A stretch of DNA of 64,000 nucleotides from Calothrix sp. NIES-4105 (GCF_002368415.1 NZ_AP018290.1:7741717-7805716); one strand, 5' to 3'. Shown: positions 1-9,696, counted from the stretch's first letter. Notes: generated by a model from the letters alone, not told the origin. Made by a program: numbers and translations.

Positions 1-393
1 CCAAGCCCAACCACTACCAAATTGAGTTGCTGCTGCATTCGAGAATTCTTCAGCAAACTTGTCGTAGCTACCGAAATCTTTCTCTATTCTGCTGGCAAGA
101 TCTCCTGAAGGGGCGCCACCACCGGCGGGTTTTAAGGAGTTCCAGAAGAATGTGTGGTTCCACACTTGGGCTGCATTGTTGAAAATGCCTGCTTTGGAGG
201 AATCTTTGAAGGAGATTTGTATTACTTCTTCAAGTGGTTTATCAGCTAAATCAGTTCCTTCAACCAATTTGTTGAGATTATCTACATAAGCCTTGTGATG
301 CTTGCCATAGTGATATTCAAATGTTTCGGCTTTCATACCGTATGGCTCAAGTGCATCCATCGCGAAGGGAAGTGGTTGTTGTTGAAATGGCAT
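1..393 (-). CDS. sodB: Superoxide dismutase [Fe], 5' part only
   Basis: Converts superoxide to peroxide and oxygen in the cytosol. The first 131 codons are present and the gene runs off the left edge of the window. The translation starts [20 protein letters not shown] and carries the iron/manganese SOD N-terminal hairpin, with a metal-ligand histidine in the EYHYGKHH segment (His28) and the second in VWNHTFFW (His80), followed by the FGSGWAW stretch. The QPLPF start and FWNSLKP segment favour the iron-type SodB over MnSOD. The metal specificity residues lie outside the window, so iron is inferred from family resemblance. No neighbour is close enough to suggest an operon. Confidence 0.93.
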   Translation of the reverse strand, partial: MPFQQQPLPFAMDALEPYGMKAETFEYHYGKHHKAYVDNLNKLVEGTDLADKPLEEVIQISFKDSSKAGIFNNAAQVWNHTFFWNSLKPAGGGAPSGDLASRIEKDFGSYDKFAEEFSNAAATQFGSGWAW

Positions 394-754
394 TTTGTGA
401 AATCCTCTCTTTACGGTTTCTAGCTTAGGGTTTCTAGACTAATCTTGAATACGGACATGGCGAATCGGTTGCTAATCGGACTCGACATGCTTGTGATAAA
501 ACTTAATATTTTGATTCTACAAGCTTTTGTGCAACCAGGTCATTTTTTGCCTTTTACACAACTAAACTCACACAAAAACTGATTTTTTGAATGCCTCTGT
601 GGCATGAGAAACCGAAGATTAATTATTAAGTAATTGTTATTTCAATTTGGTTTATATATTTTAAATACTTATGTTAAAATTTGGTTATATCAGGGTTAAT
701 GATAGCACAGGCGAGAGGCCTATGCTACAAAGGTACTAAAATTAATGACGCGCG
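394..754. other. Intergenic region upstream of sodB
   Basis: AT-rich 361-base gap between the sodB start and the 3' end of the TerB-like gene. It should hold the sodB promoter. I see no convincing operator, RNA gene or coding frame. Confidence 0.5.
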
Positions 755-1822
755 TTATGTTAATTCTGAACCGTTGGTAAATTCGATGTCGGTAAATTCG
801 ATAGTGTCGATGAAGGCTAGTACATTGGCTTTCATTGTCTCGGCTTCGGTATTGATGGAGTCGGGAATTTTATCATTTAAGAAACTTCGTTGACTTGTAA
901 CGATGTATATAAAGTTTTGTTGTTGAAACGCGATGATACCGCGATATGCATCGAGTCTCTGAGGATGACCGTTGTTTTCCTGCTTGGATATTGTTGAACC
1001 ACCAGGCATGTTTACTAAAGCAAAATAGGCGCCTTGCATTTCCAAGTCCAAAAATTCAGTATATTCTACAGAAGCGGAAGGTAAATTGGCTACTATCGCT
1101 TGTGGAATATATTTGTCTAATAAAACTGATTCAAAATATTGTTCCCTTCCTGCGATGTTAATTTCGTCTCGCTGAGATGGAGGAATAAGGTAGTAGTCAA
1201 TTCTTAGTAAAGTTCCGTAGTCGTCAGAAAAACCTACCATTCCTTCTGAAGAATGAATTTTTCCGCCAGCATCAGGAGTTACGGGGATAGAAACAGTAAA
1301 ATTACCTTCTGGAGAAGAGTAAGTATCTTCGTCAAGCTCAGTTGTTTCATCATCTAAAATATCTTCGTCAAGTTCCTCAAACGCAGTTAACACTTCTTCT
1401 ATTACTTCGTTTGCTTCTTCCTCTTCGACTTCTAGTACAGATTGTAATTGTTTGAGCAAAGGCATTTTCGCTTTAGGAATAGCAATGTCATCCTCGGACA
1501 CTAAAACGCTAACTCCTGCTGCAAACCCATCTAGAACTAGTTCATCAGTAAGGAACTCGTTCGCAGCGTTAAATAAAGCACCTAATCCATCAGTCTCCGC
1601 AATTGCTATTAATTTACTGATGATTTCTGAAAGTGCATTGTCGTCATATCCCTCAAACACCTCAAAACCCCAAAGGGTATCAATAAGCATTTCGATATCT
1701 ACATTTTCAAGCGTTAAGTCTGCTGCTGTCGTCACAACGGCAATAGCTGCAACTGCTTCTTCTGGACTTAAAACCTGTTCAGATAAATCATCCGAGTGAA
1801 AAATTTCATCGTACTTACCCAT
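755..1822 (-). CDS. TerB-like N-terminal domain protein, acidic, unknown function
   Basis: A 355-residue acidic protein. Residues about 17-150 form an alpha-helical segment resembling the tellurite-resistance TerB-like fold. An acidic linker rich in Glu and Asp follows at about 130-165. Residues 168-350 form a mainly beta domain beginning SSPEGNFTVSIPV, with a pattern seen in secreted PsbP/DcrB-like domains, although there is no signal peptide here. Function is not known and the TerB resemblance does not by itself imply tellurite resistance. The gene is divergent from argG with 112 bases between the starts, so the two may share a promoter region. The assignment rests on reading the translation, without a database search. 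Confidence 0.75.
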   Translation of the reverse strand: MGKYDEIFHSDDLSEQVLSPEEAVAAIAVVTTAADLTLENVDIEMLIDTLWGFEVFEGYDDNALSEIISKLIAIAETDGLGALFNAANEFLTDELVLDGFAAGVSVLVSEDDIAIPKAKMPLLKQLQSVLEVEEEEANEVIEEVLTAFEELDEDILDDETTELDEDTYSSPEGNFTVSIPVTPDAGGKIHSSEGMVGFSDDYGTLLRIDYYLIPPSQRDEINIAGREQYFESVLLDKYIPQAIVANLPSASVEYTEFLDLEMQGAYFALVNMPGGSTISKQENNGHPQRLDAYRGIIAFQQQNFIYIVTSQRSFLNDKIPDSINTEAETMKANVLAFIDTIEFTDIEFTNGSELT

Positions 1823-1934
1823 ATTTACCCCCTTTTTGTCAGCTATCCACTATCTATTCTTCACTATCTGCATCCCCGATTGGCTAATTCATTAGATAAT
1901 ATGGATTCGGTATTTCTGCCAATTGGAGAAACGA

Positions 1935-3134
1935 ATGGGTCGCGCGAAGAAGGTTATTTTGGCATATTCAGGTGGGGTAGATACTTCGGTATGTATTCCC
2001 TACCTCAAGCAAGAATGGGGTGTAGAAGAGGTAATAACTCTCGCTGCTGACTTAGGACAGGGTGATGAATTAGAGCCAATTCGCGAAAAAGCATTAAAAT
2101 CGGGTGCTAGCGAATCACTAGTTATGGATGTAAAAGATAGTTTTATTAAAGACTATGCTTTTGGTGCAATTCAAGCAAATGCTTTATATGAGAATCGTTA
2201 TCCTCTAGGAACTGCTCTTGCGCGTCCGCTAATTGCAAAAATATTAGTTGAAGCTGCTGAGAAATATGGTGCAGACGCTATTGCACATGGGTGTACGGGT
2301 AAAGGTAACGACCAAGTGCGTTTTGATGTTTCAACTGCTGCTTTAAACCCTAACTTAAAAATTTTGGCACCAGCGCGCGAGTGGGGAATGAGTCGGGAAG
2401 AGACGATAGCTTACGGGGAGCGTTGTGGCATTCCGGCACCAGTCAAAAAATCTTCCCCTTATAGTATTGACAAAAACTTGCTTGGTCGGAGTATTGAAGC
2501 GGGTGTATTAGAAGACCCAGCAATGGAACCTCCCGAAGAAATCTATGAAATGACCAAGGCAATAGCCGATACTCCTAACGAACCAGAATATATTGAAATT
2601 GGATTTGTAAGGGGTATTCCAACAAGCATCAACGGTACACCTAAGAACCCGGTAGAGTTAATCGAAGCGCTTAATATAACTGCTGGCAACCACGGTATTG
2701 GGCGGATTGATATGATTGAAAACCGTCTTGTTGGAATTAAATCGCGCGAAATTTATGAATCTCCAGCAATGGTAGTTTTAATCAATGCTCACCGCGATTT
2801 AGAAAGTTTGACTTTAACTGCTGATGTTACCCAATACAAAAGGGGAATTGAGCAAACCTACACGCAAATAGTTTATAACGGCTTATGGTACAGCCCATTA
2901 AAAGCTGCACTTGATGCTTTTATTCAAAAAACTCAAGAGCGCGTATCTGGAACAGTCCGCTTAAAGCTATTTAAAGGCAACGCTACAATTGTTGGGCGCC
3001 GCTCTGAAAATACTTTATATACTCCAGACTTAGCAACATACGGCGCCCTTGACCAGTTTGACCATAAAGCTGCTGAAGGCTTTATTTATGTTTGGGGATT
3101 ACCAACGCGCGTTTGGTCACAAACAGGACAGTAA
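1935..3134 (+). CDS. argG: Argininosuccinate synthase
   Basis: Joins citrulline and aspartate with ATP to form argininosuccinate, the penultimate step of arginine synthesis, in the cytosol. The 399-residue protein has the N-type ATP-pyrophosphatase loop SGGVDTS at residues 12-18 and the family signatures [13 protein letters not shown] and [13 protein letters not shown]. Length matches the family. I chose the ATG at 1935, preceded by GGAGAAA, over an in-frame TTG at 1923, because the family starts right before the [10 protein letters not shown] strand. The gene stands alone and is followed by a repeat-filled gap. Confidence 0.97.
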   Translation: MGRAKKVILAYSGGVDTSVCIPYLKQEWGVEEVITLAADLGQGDELEPIREKALKSGASESLVMDVKDSFIKDYAFGAIQANALYENRYPLGTALARPLIAKILVEAAEKYGADAIAHGCTGKGNDQVRFDVSTAALNPNLKILAPAREWGMSREETIAYGERCGIPAPVKKSSPYSIDKNLLGRSIEAGVLEDPAMEPPEEIYEMTKAIADTPNEPEYIEIGFVRGIPTSINGTPKNPVELIEALNITAGNHGIGRIDMIENRLVGIKSREIYESPAMVVLINAHRDLESLTLTADVTQYKRGIEQTYTQIVYNGLWYSPLKAALDAFIQKTQERVSGTVRLKLFKGNATIVGRRSENTLYTPDLATYGALDQFDHKAAEGFIYVWGLPTRVWSQTGQ

Positions 3135-3149
3135 AAGTTAGGGGTTAGT

Positions 3150-3256
3150 TTGCAACGGATGAAAACGGATGTAACGGATGAGTCATTCATCACAAACGAA
3201 TTTCTGCTTTACAAAATTACTCTTCGCCGTTACATCAGTTAATTATCCGTTGCTAA
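3150..3256. repeat. AACGGATG-type dispersed repeat
   Basis: Directly downstream of argG, short direct copies of AACGGATG (CAACGGATG, AACGGATG, TAACGGATG) face an inverted set (CCGTTACATC, ATCCGTTGC) about 70 bases later, so the block can fold on itself. Related blocks occur near 42412 and 46639. Probably a small non-coding palindromic repeat. Confidence 0.7.
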
Positions 3257-3274
3257 TCTTCCTATCCACCAAAA

Positions 3275-3750
3275 CCATTGACTATTTTCCTAGAGGATAT
3301 ACATATATCTAACTTATCCTCGCTTGAATGAGGGGCGCCATTGACTATTTTCCTAGAGGATATACATATATTTAACTTATCTTCTAGGAATTTCGGTGCC
3401 ATTTGCTATTTTCCTAGAGGATATACATATATTCAACTTATCCTCTAGGAATTTCGGTGCCATTGACTATTTTCCTAGAGGATATACATATATTCAACTT
3501 ATCCTCTAGGAATTTCGGTGCCATTGACTATTTTCCTAGAGGATATACATATATTTAACTTATCCTCTAGGAATTTCGGTGCCATTGACTATTTTCCTAG
3601 AGGATATACATATATTTAACTTATCCTCTAGGAATTTCGGTGCCATTGACTATTTTCCTAGAGGATACATATATTTAACTTATCCTCTAGGAATTTCGGT
3701 GCCATTGACTATTTTCCTAGAGGATATACATATATTCAACTTATCCTCGA
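3275..3750. repeat. Eight tandem copies of a 61-bp hairpin repeat
   Basis: The phrase GACTATTTTCCTAGAGGATA recurs at about 3280, 3343, 3404, 3465, 3526, 3587, 3648 and 3707. Spacing is 63, then 61 several times, then 59, the short one lacking a TA pair. Each full unit contains a perfect 13-bp inverted repeat, TTCCTAGAGGATA facing TATCCTCTAGGAA, around a loop of about 14 bases; the first copy is degenerate in its right arm. The last copy stops at the DedA stop codon. Units are nearly identical and have no unique spacers, so this is not CRISPR. It could act as a bidirectional terminator between the convergent argG and DedA genes, or be a recently expanded palindromic element. Confidence 0.95.
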
Positions 3751-3752
3751 CC

Positions 3753-4382
3753 TTACTCTCCACTACCAATTTTTTCTTGTCGAGATTCAAGCCATAAAGG
3801 AATAAATATAACTGCAGCTAAAATTAACAAAGCTAAAATTGCAAACTGACTAACCCAAGCAACAAGTTGTTCAAGCGAGACAACCTTACCAGCAAAATAA
3901 GCTAGCGTCACCATTACACTGCCCCAAATACTTGCTCCTGCAATATTGACTAGAAAGAATTGACCAAACGGCATCCCAACAATACCAGCGAGCGGTGCCG
4001 AGAAAATTCGCAGCAAAGCAAAAAATCTGCCGAAAAATACCGTTTTGACGCTGTTTTCACTAAATTTATCTTTAATACTTAAAATTCGGACTTCAGAAAT
4101 CCGCAGCAGTTGACCAAATTTTAATAACAACGACCAACCACCAACACGCCCAATCCAGTAGCCGCAAATCCCACCAATCGTGGCACCTGCAACTGCATCA
4201 ACTAGTACGAGCCAGTATTTTAGCTCATTACTACCAGCCAAGAAACCTCCAACTAACGTTACAGTTTCCCCTGGAATTGGGATACCTAAGTTTTCTAATA
4301 AAATACCCACAAAAATTGCCAAATACCCGTACTGGTGGGCAATTGCCTGAATATTTTCCAGCGAGACGAATTCTAACGACAT
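3753..4382 (-). CDS. DedA family membrane protein
   Basis: A 209-residue integral membrane protein of the DedA/VTT (SNARE-associated) family; bacterial members are implicated in lipid-carrier flipping and membrane homeostasis. The family signature is seen as ENLGIPIPGETVTLVGGFLAG near residues 30-50 and as GRFFALLRIFSAPLAGIVGMPFGQF near 117-142. These contain the conserved acidic residue, the proline-rich re-entrant turn and the FxxxxR segment. Four to five hydrophobic stretches are present, including a C-terminal helix. The stop codon lies immediately beside the tandem hairpin array, and the gene is convergent with argG. The substrate of this member is unknown. Confidence 0.9.
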   Translation of the reverse strand: MSLEFVSLENIQAIAHQYGYLAIFVGILLENLGIPIPGETVTLVGGFLAGSNELKYWLVLVDAVAGATIGGICGYWIGRVGGWSLLLKFGQLLRISEVRILSIKDKFSENSVKTVFFGRFFALLRIFSAPLAGIVGMPFGQFFLVNIAGASIWGSVMVTLAYFAGKVVSLEQLVAWVSQFAILALLILAAVIFIPLWLESRQEKIGSGE

Positions 4383-5010
4383 CTGCTACCGTTTTCTTTA
4401 CATTTTTTTACCTTTCCTATATCTTGACTGTTTTTGACATATAGTGTCAAACTTTGCCCCCAAGAAGAAATTTACGTACTTAATGTAAATATATATATAT
4501 TTTATACATGCGTATATACATATTGCTGATTGTTATTATTGGAAATTGTGATATTTGCTCTTTTGAAAAATTAAAGTATTTATTAACTCATGGCCAGCAG
4601 TAGTTTTACTGATATAGAAGATGTAATGGCAAAAACGCCAAACAGGAATAAGATTAATTTTTTTATAAGTATAAATTCTTTTACGTAACACTAAGTTTCT
4701 ACTGTAATTTAGTCAAAATTAAGGGTTTTACGTAAAGATTTAATGATTATTTTATAAAATCTTTACAAAAATACTTATAAATTATAAAAAGTTTGTAAAA
4801 GATATGAAAGCTACCGAATTTATGATTAACTTATGCGTATATTGAAATAGTTCATACAATTTATACGGCATGAATACTGATATTCTTCGACTAAACCAAA
4901 TTGCAACACAACTCAAAGTTTCTGAGTAGTGTAGTAATTTAGGGTTACGAGGAAATAAATATTTGTGTCATTTTTGTGTTTTTGCTAATTTCTACTACCT
5001 AATTAAATCC
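4383..5010. other. AT-rich intergenic region
   Basis: About 630 bases between the divergent DedA and STAS genes, very AT-rich, with runs such as ATATATATAT near 4490. It probably carries both promoters. I see no RNA gene, strong hairpin or convincing small reading frame. Confidence 0.5.
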
Positions 5011-5391
5011 ATGACTATCTTATCCACATCCCAAGTCGTTCTGTTTCAACCCAGTGAACGTATTGATTCACAAACAGGTATTGACTTTCAAGAAAAAATG
5101 AGTCAAATTATCCCAAATGCGAATCAGCTTTGGGTAATAGACTTAGCGAAAGTAAATTTTATGGACAGTACTGGATTAGTTCCACTTGTAAATGGTTTAA
5201 AAGCCGCGCGTCAGAATGGTTGTCGTCTGGTTCTTTGCAATGTACAAACTCCTGTTAGGTTGGTTTTGGAGCTTACCCAACTTGACTCAGTGTTTGAAAT
5301 TTATAACTCTTACGAAGATGCAGTTCTGACTGCGAGTGACAGTAGCGATGCTTCACCTGAAAAGGCGACTGCTTTAACTGGCACATTCTAG
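5011..5391 (+). CDS. STAS-domain anti-sigma-factor antagonist-like protein
   Basis: A 126-residue single STAS domain protein of the SpoIIAA type, which acts in partner-switching by binding an anti-sigma or kinase partner when unphosphorylated. The conserved phosphorylatable serine is in MDSTGLVPLV (Ser53), preceded by the strand LWVIDLAKVNF. A Ser- and Asp-rich tail follows the domain. I start at the ATG at 5011, which places the first beta strand correctly; an upstream TTG at 4963 would add 16 unlikely residues. No cognate kinase or phosphatase lies beside it, so its partner is unknown. Confidence 0.88.
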   Translation: MTILSTSQVVLFQPSERIDSQTGIDFQEKMSQIIPNANQLWVIDLAKVNFMDSTGLVPLVNGLKAARQNGCRLVLCNVQTPVRLVLELTQLDSVFEIYNSYEDAVLTASDSSDASPEKATALTGTF

Positions 5392-5698
5392 AAATCAAAT
5401 CTGTTTATTTCTTGTAGTCCCTGAAAGAAGCAAAGTTTAATTTAATTTTACAAAGATTTTGTTTCTAAATAAGTATTAAGTGATACTTACACACTTACAA
5501 AGGTTCAATGCAAACGGCGCCGTAGTATGGTGGTTGCAACTAGCAAACAACCATAACTTACGGCTCATTTGAGTAAATATGTACGTGAATATAAATAACA
5601 AATCACCAAATTCTGAATTTAACTTCAGTTTTTATTTGCTTGTGTAATTCGCACGCTTATCGATCTTTATTTATATATCTAGTTCAACAAGATTTAGT
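5392..5698. other. Intergenic region between convergent genes
   Basis: 307 bases between the STAS gene and the coiled-coil gene on the other strand. It contains one GGCGCC palindrome. Nothing else is recognised. Confidence 0.5.
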
Positions 5699-6256
5699 TT
5701 AAGCATTGGGAACAGTAGACATATTACCGTCCTGCGACAAACGAGGAAAGTTTGGTAAATCGATACCACTATGTGTTGCTGTACGGGTTTTAAGAGCCAG
5801 ACGGTAACTAACGCTTTGTAGTTCTGCCTGCAACTGACGGTTTTCGCGTTGCAGCGTAGCAACTTTCTCACGTACTGGCGCCATCCGTTCTTCAAATTTA
5901 CGACGATAAATTTGCGGCAGTTCTTGGACTACTTGCTCTAACATACGACTACGGTCTGTCAGTTCTTGAACTGTTTGACGCAGTTGATAAATTTCTGTAT
6001 CGCGCGACGTTATTTGGTCTTGATAAAATGTGACTTGTTGCTCAACTGCCTGTAACTGTTCACGCAGTGCTACAAGTTGACTTTGATGACGCTCTGAAAC
6101 TTCCGGATCAGGCATAAAGTTTGTATTGCCTTTTACCAGCCGAAACAATTCTTGCGAAAGTTGTTGTACAAGCTGGTCACGAAGCTGCAACTCTTGGCGC
6201 AGTTTCGATGCTTCCGTAGAGAGAGCTTGAATTGTTGAGTTATCAGTTTGGCTCAC
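5699..6256 (-). CDS. Coiled-coil protein, unknown function
   Basis: A 185-residue soluble protein, mostly predicted coiled coil. Long heptad-like stretches rich in Gln, Glu and Leu run from about residue 10 to 155, for example LQLRDQLVQQLSQELFRLV and LREQLQAVEQQVTFYQDQI. The C-terminal 30 residues are Pro/Ser/Asn-rich and probably disordered. There is no signal peptide or catalytic motif. The gene lies downstream of rpsF on the same strand, behind the strong rpsF terminator, so it is probably transcribed separately. I do not recognise a specific family. Confidence 0.8.
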   Translation of the reverse strand: MSQTDNSTIQALSTEASKLRQELQLRDQLVQQLSQELFRLVKGNTNFMPDPEVSERHQSQLVALREQLQAVEQQVTFYQDQITSRDTEIYQLRQTVQELTDRSRMLEQVVQELPQIYRRKFEERMAPVREKVATLQRENRQLQAELQSVSYRLALKTRTATHSGIDLPNFPRLSQDGNMSTVPNA

Positions 6257-6377
6257 AGTATAAATATGCTCCCATTACAAAGACTTTACCACCCTTAAGA
6301 TATAACTGCATCATCCTGGTGACGGCAAGTAAAGATTAATGTAGCATATGTATAAAGTACTGGGTACTAAGTGCGAT

Positions 6378-6424
6378 ACAAAACAACAAGAGACGCAATT
6401 CAATTGCGTCTCTTGTTGTTTTGT
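6378..6424 (-). terminator. Perfect 23-bp inverted repeat after rpsF
   Basis: Arms at 6378-6400 and 6402-6424 are exact reverse complements around a single C, with core AGACGCAATT facing AATTGCGTCT. The outer TTGTTGTTTTGT gives a U-rich end on either strand. It abuts the rpsF stop codon and is most simply an intrinsic terminator. The AGACGC core links it to two other palindromes in the window, at 53581 and 57708. Confidence 0.85.
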
Positions 6425-6757
6425 TTATGCGGCGGCTTCTTCTGTAGTTTCTGTGACTGGCTCTGATTTCACTTCTTGCTTGATAGTCAGATAACGAATT
6501 ACTTCTTCGCTCAAACGCATCGCACGTTCAAGAGGTGCAATTGCTTTTCCACCTTTACTGTAGTTCATTTGTACATAAACTCCATCTCGGTGTTTGCCAA
6601 TTTCATATGCAAGGCGCCGCTTGCCGCGATTTTGGATTTCGATGTCTTCTGCACCTTGTTCTTTGAGTATATTTTCGTACTTACTAATGTTTTGCTCTAC
6701 TTGTTCGTCTCCGAGGTCAGGACGAAGAATATACATTGTTTCGTAAACGGTCTGCAT
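6425..6757 (-). CDS. rpsF: 30S ribosomal protein S6
   Basis: Small-subunit ribosomal protein that binds 16S rRNA together with S18. The 110-residue product begins [20 protein letters not shown] and contains the S6 signatures [22 protein letters not shown] and [16 protein letters not shown], followed by an acidic Glu/Thr-rich tail. The reading frame is open 37 codons further upstream, but the ATG at 6757, preceded by AAAGGATT, fits both family length and ribosome-binding-site spacing. rpsR and rplI, neighbours in many bacteria, are absent, as is usual in cyanobacteria. A strong terminator follows the stop codon. Confidence 0.96.
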   Translation of the reverse strand: MQTVYETMYILRPDLGDEQVEQNISKYENILKEQGAEDIEIQNRGKRRLAYEIGKHRDGVYVQMNYSKGGKAIAPLERAMRLSEEVIRYLTIKQEVKSEPVTETTEEAAA

Positions 6758-7037
6758 GATTAAATAGTAATCCTTTTGGACAAAGTGGCTGTACTGTGAA
6801 TTGCATCTAACTCTGACGCAGCGAATGCGTGCGTCTAAGAGCGTAATCAGAAAAACAGTAAACAGCAAGGAATTACCATCATATCAGCTTTTACTTCAGT
6901 TTTTTGAGTTTTTGAATATAGTGCGTGGTAATCTTACAAAGAGTTAGCATTCGGAGGCAAGCTTTCCTTGAAATAAACGAGAAGCGAACTGCTGTTTGCC
7001 TTTATAAACTCACGGGTGAGAAGCAAGGATATTAGTT

Positions 7038-7814
7038 ATGGCACAGCGCTACGTGCGAGTTCAAAATCACGAAGGGCAGATTTTCTACGGATTGCTCCAG
7101 TTATCCCTTGATGTGGTCATACTCGATGCACCACCTTGGATGCAAGGACAACCCACAGATTTAACATTGGCGCCAGAAAGTTACCAAATTCTTGCTCCTT
7201 GTGCGCCTTCTAAAATTGTAGCGGTTGGTAAAAATTACGCGGATCATGCAGAAGAAATGGGTACTCCTGTGCCAGCAGAACCGCTAATATTTATGAAGCC
7301 ACCAACTACAATAATCGCTTCCTCTGGACAAATCATGTACCCTCCTCAATCACAGCGTGTAGATTATGAGGGTGAGTTGGCATTGGTAATTGGCGCCCAC
7401 GCAGTTAATTGTACGCAGAACGAAGCGACTGATAAAATTTGGGGTTACACAATTGCTAATGATGTCACCGCGCGAGATTTGCAGTCTAAAGATGGACAAT
7501 GGACGCGGGCAAAAGGTTTTGACAGTTTCTGTCCGATTGGTCCTTGGATTGTACGCGAAATCAATCCTGGCGCCCGCTTACAAACTTTTTTAAATGACGA
7601 TGCTAAACCAGTACAATCAGCGTGCATTGACCAAATGGTGTTTCCACCAGATTATTTAGTGTCATATATAAGTCAAGTTATGACGCTATTACCTGGGGAT
7701 GTTGTATTGACAGGTACACCGTTTGGAGTGGGACAACTAAAATTAGGTGACCGTATTCGCGTTGAAATTGAAGGAATTGGGCGTTTAGAAAATACAGTAG
7801 TCGCGCGCTCTTGA
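7038..7814 (+). CDS. Fumarylacetoacetate hydrolase family protein
   Basis: A 258-residue protein of the FAH superfamily, which hydrolyses or decarboxylates C-C bonds in beta-dicarbonyl acids using a divalent metal. The metal-binding set is visible as YEGELALVIG (Glu111, Glu113) and NDVTARD (Asp142), and VGKNYADHAEEMG is the usual entry strand. The N-terminal 55 residues form the small FAH N-domain. The exact substrate cannot be told; oxaloacetate decarboxylase and acylpyruvase activities both occur in this subgroup. It is followed after 29 bases by a convergent Tic20 gene. Confidence 0.9.
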   Translation: MAQRYVRVQNHEGQIFYGLLQLSLDVVILDAPPWMQGQPTDLTLAPESYQILAPCAPSKIVAVGKNYADHAEEMGTPVPAEPLIFMKPPTTIIASSGQIMYPPQSQRVDYEGELALVIGAHAVNCTQNEATDKIWGYTIANDVTARDLQSKDGQWTRAKGFDSFCPIGPWIVREINPGARLQTFLNDDAKPVQSACIDQMVFPPDYLVSYISQVMTLLPGDVVLTGTPFGVGQLKLGDRIRVEIEGIGRLENTVVARS

Positions 7815-7843
7815 TCACTTATGTAAAAGTAAGCGCGTCACTA

Positions 7844-8344
7844 CTAACGAACTTGCATATAAACTGCATCTGAGATTGCTGGAATTTCTGCATAACGTCC
7901 TAACAGAGATTGCACAATCGAATACACAGATGCAGCCAAAATACCTAGAAAAATAGTTGTTGCTAGCGTTTGAGTAGCTAATCCATTAGCTGGTACAAGA
8001 CCTAACTGCCGAATTATCGTCAGTAATATACTGCATAAAATAATTACAATATCTAGAAGAATTGCCTGCATTGTATTGAAACGAATAAAATGAGGCAATC
8101 TTTCATTTCGCACTACTAGCATGAGTAAGGCAAATAATATAATTAGCCCGCCAAATCCAAATAAACCTTGATCGATTATATCGTAAACCTCTTTAAGCAC
8201 AAACAGTGGTGCTAATACTACTGCAAGAACCGGAAAAATTGATAGTAAGTATTCACCAAAAGCTACTACCTCAATTAAAGGAAGCAAATAAGGTAAACAA
8301 GCAAAAATACGGTCTTTTACGGTTGTTGAGCCACGCCAACTCAT
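7844..8344 (-). CDS. Tic20 family membrane protein
   Basis: A 166-residue membrane protein with about four hydrophobic helices and the cyanobacterial Tic20-family hallmarks: RIFACLPYLLPLIEVV near the N-terminus and LPHFIRFNTMQAILLDIVI in the middle. The chloroplast homologue is a channel component of the inner-envelope protein translocon. The role of bacterial homologues is not established. The gene stands alone and is convergent with the FAH gene. Confidence 0.88.
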   Translation of the reverse strand: MSWRGSTTVKDRIFACLPYLLPLIEVVAFGEYLLSIFPVLAVVLAPLFVLKEVYDIIDQGLFGFGGLIILFALLMLVVRNERLPHFIRFNTMQAILLDIVIILCSILLTIIRQLGLVPANGLATQTLATTIFLGILAASVYSIVQSLLGRYAEIPAISDAVYMQVR

Positions 8345-8710
8345 GCCATGTTCTCCTATATCTAATAGTAAACTTATGTATATCTAGCATAACGCAGTAC
8401 TCTCGCTTGTTGGGTTCATTTAACCTCCACCCAACCTACCATCTGGCTGTATAAATTAAATCTTAGTATAAAAATTGATATAATTCTTTATTATGTCGCA
8501 AAATATGGTAAAATAATGGGTCGCACTTAGATAACGCGCGCAGTTAGTATTTACCAGCGTAAACCACCAACATGGAGACGTGTTTTTTTGTTAGTATTCA
8601 AAAAAACCATGCTTGTAATACGATTGCTTTTTACTCGGCAATTGTAAGTAATTGTAAAGGATAGTTCACACAGGTAGTTAAAACAATAGTAAATCTAAAA
8701 GCAAAATTTA
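8345..8710. other. Intergenic region between Tic20 and rsfS
   Basis: 366 bases between divergent genes. A weak hairpin, AACAT-GGAGAC-GTGTT followed by a T run near 8570-8590, could be a terminator for a short transcript, but there is no independent support. Otherwise nothing is recognised. Confidence 0.4.
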
Positions 8711-9148
8711 ATGTCGGATTATTCTCAAGAAAACTTCCCATTACAGTCTGTAGCAGTGACAAATAGTCCGTTTGAAGCCACTCAACTCGATAGTGATGAT
8801 GCTAGTACAAAGCTAGCTCGTTCAGCAGCAGAAGCAGCATCTGAACGTAAAGCAGGAGATGTTGTGCTACTTAGAGTAGCGGATGTTTCCTATATTGCTG
8901 ACTATTTTGTGTTGGCAACTGGCTTTTCGCGAGTTCAGGTTCGAGCAGTTGCAGATGCTATCGAAGAAAAAATTAAGCAGGATTTTCACCGCGCTCCCCT
9001 ACGGATAGAAGGGAAAGCAGAAGGAAATTGGGTGTTGTATGACTATGGTGATGTCATCGTTCACGTTATGATGCCAAAAGAACGCGAATTTTATAATTTG
9101 GAAGCTTTTTGGGGTCATGCGGAACGTATCGAGTTTAATGATAGGTGA
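8711..9148 (+). CDS. rsfS: Ribosome silencing factor RsfS (Iojap family)
   Basis: Binds ribosomal protein L14 on the 50S subunit and blocks subunit joining when nutrients are short. The 145-residue protein has a 30-residue variable N-terminus and then the Iojap/RsfS domain: [18 protein letters not shown], then [21 protein letters not shown], then [16 protein letters not shown] and [16 protein letters not shown]. These are the family's most conserved stretches. A CGLD27-family gene begins 25 bases downstream and an asparaginase follows, so the three may be co-transcribed. Confidence 0.95.
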   Translation: MSDYSQENFPLQSVAVTNSPFEATQLDSDDASTKLARSAAEAASERKAGDVVLLRVADVSYIADYFVLATGFSRVQVRAVADAIEEKIKQDFHRAPLRIEGKAEGNWVLYDYGDVIVHVMMPKEREFYNLEAFWGHAERIEFNDR

Positions 9149-9173
9149 AGCATTGCCCGAAGCGGAGTGAGCC

Positions 9174-9671
9174 ATGAATAAGTCTTCAGTTTCATGTCCA
9201 GTTCCTACCGAACAACAACCCGTCAACGAGTATGAGCAGTTGAAATCGGCTTGGTTGTTCCGTGATTGTACTGCCTCTGTACTTTCGTACACAATTAGAA
9301 TCGCTTGGATTTATGGTTTGTCTCTGCTAATTGCAGGGCCTATGTCTGCTGCTAGTTTTCCTCCTCATAAATTCTTTGCTCAGTTTAGTCTCTCTTGTGC
9401 TGCCGGAGCGAGTATTGGTGTTGTTCTTGTTTTAGTGCGTTTGTATCTAGGATGGTCATACGTGTGCGACCGTCTTAAAAGCCCTGTAATATTTTATGAA
9501 GAGTCGGGGTGGTATGACGGTCAAACTTGGGCAAAACCGGAGGAGGTACTGACGCGCGACCGTTTGATAGTCACGTATCAAATTCAACCGATTTTGCGGC
9601 GCCTGCAACTAACGTTTGCAGTTATGTTGGTGTTGTACATTGCTGGTACTATAGTTTGGCAGGTGATATAA
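9174..9671 (+). CDS. CGLD27 family (DUF1230) membrane protein
   Basis: A 165-residue protein of the green-lineage and cyanobacterial CGLD27/DUF1230 family, known from algae, plants and cyanobacteria and without a settled biochemical role. The family pattern is visible: CPVPTEQQPVNEYEQL, SWLFRD-like LKSAWLFRDC, two hydrophobic helices near 40-60 and 75-95, YLGWSYVCDRL, ESGWYDGQTWAKP and LTRDRLIVTYQIQPIL, then a C-terminal helix. It lies between rsfS and the asparaginase gene on the same strand with short gaps. Confidence 0.88.
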   Translation: MNKSSVSCPVPTEQQPVNEYEQLKSAWLFRDCTASVLSYTIRIAWIYGLSLLIAGPMSAASFPPHKFFAQFSLSCAAGASIGVVLVLVRLYLGWSYVCDRLKSPVIFYEESGWYDGQTWAKPEEVLTRDRLIVTYQIQPILRRLQLTFAVMLVLYIAGTIVWQVI

Positions 9672-9696
9672 AAGTCGAAGAGCATTCATAGCAGCA

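Noticed and set aside
1923-1934. Upstream TTG start for argG
   Set aside because: The ATG at 1935 has a good ribosome site and family-standard length.
3275-3750. CRISPR-like array
   Set aside because: The whole 61-bp unit is repeated with no unique spacers, and no cas genes lie near.
3579-3797. Open frame of 72 codons through the hairpin array
   Set aside because: It is created by the 61-bp repeats; the repeated DFPRGYIYLTY-like peptide is an artefact.
6758-6868. 37-residue N-terminal extension of rpsF
   Set aside because: The ATG at 6757 gives a standard S6 and has AAAGGATT upstream.
8565-8595. Small RNA such as Yfr1
   Set aside because: The conserved Yfr1 loop motif is not present; only a weak hairpin and T run are seen.
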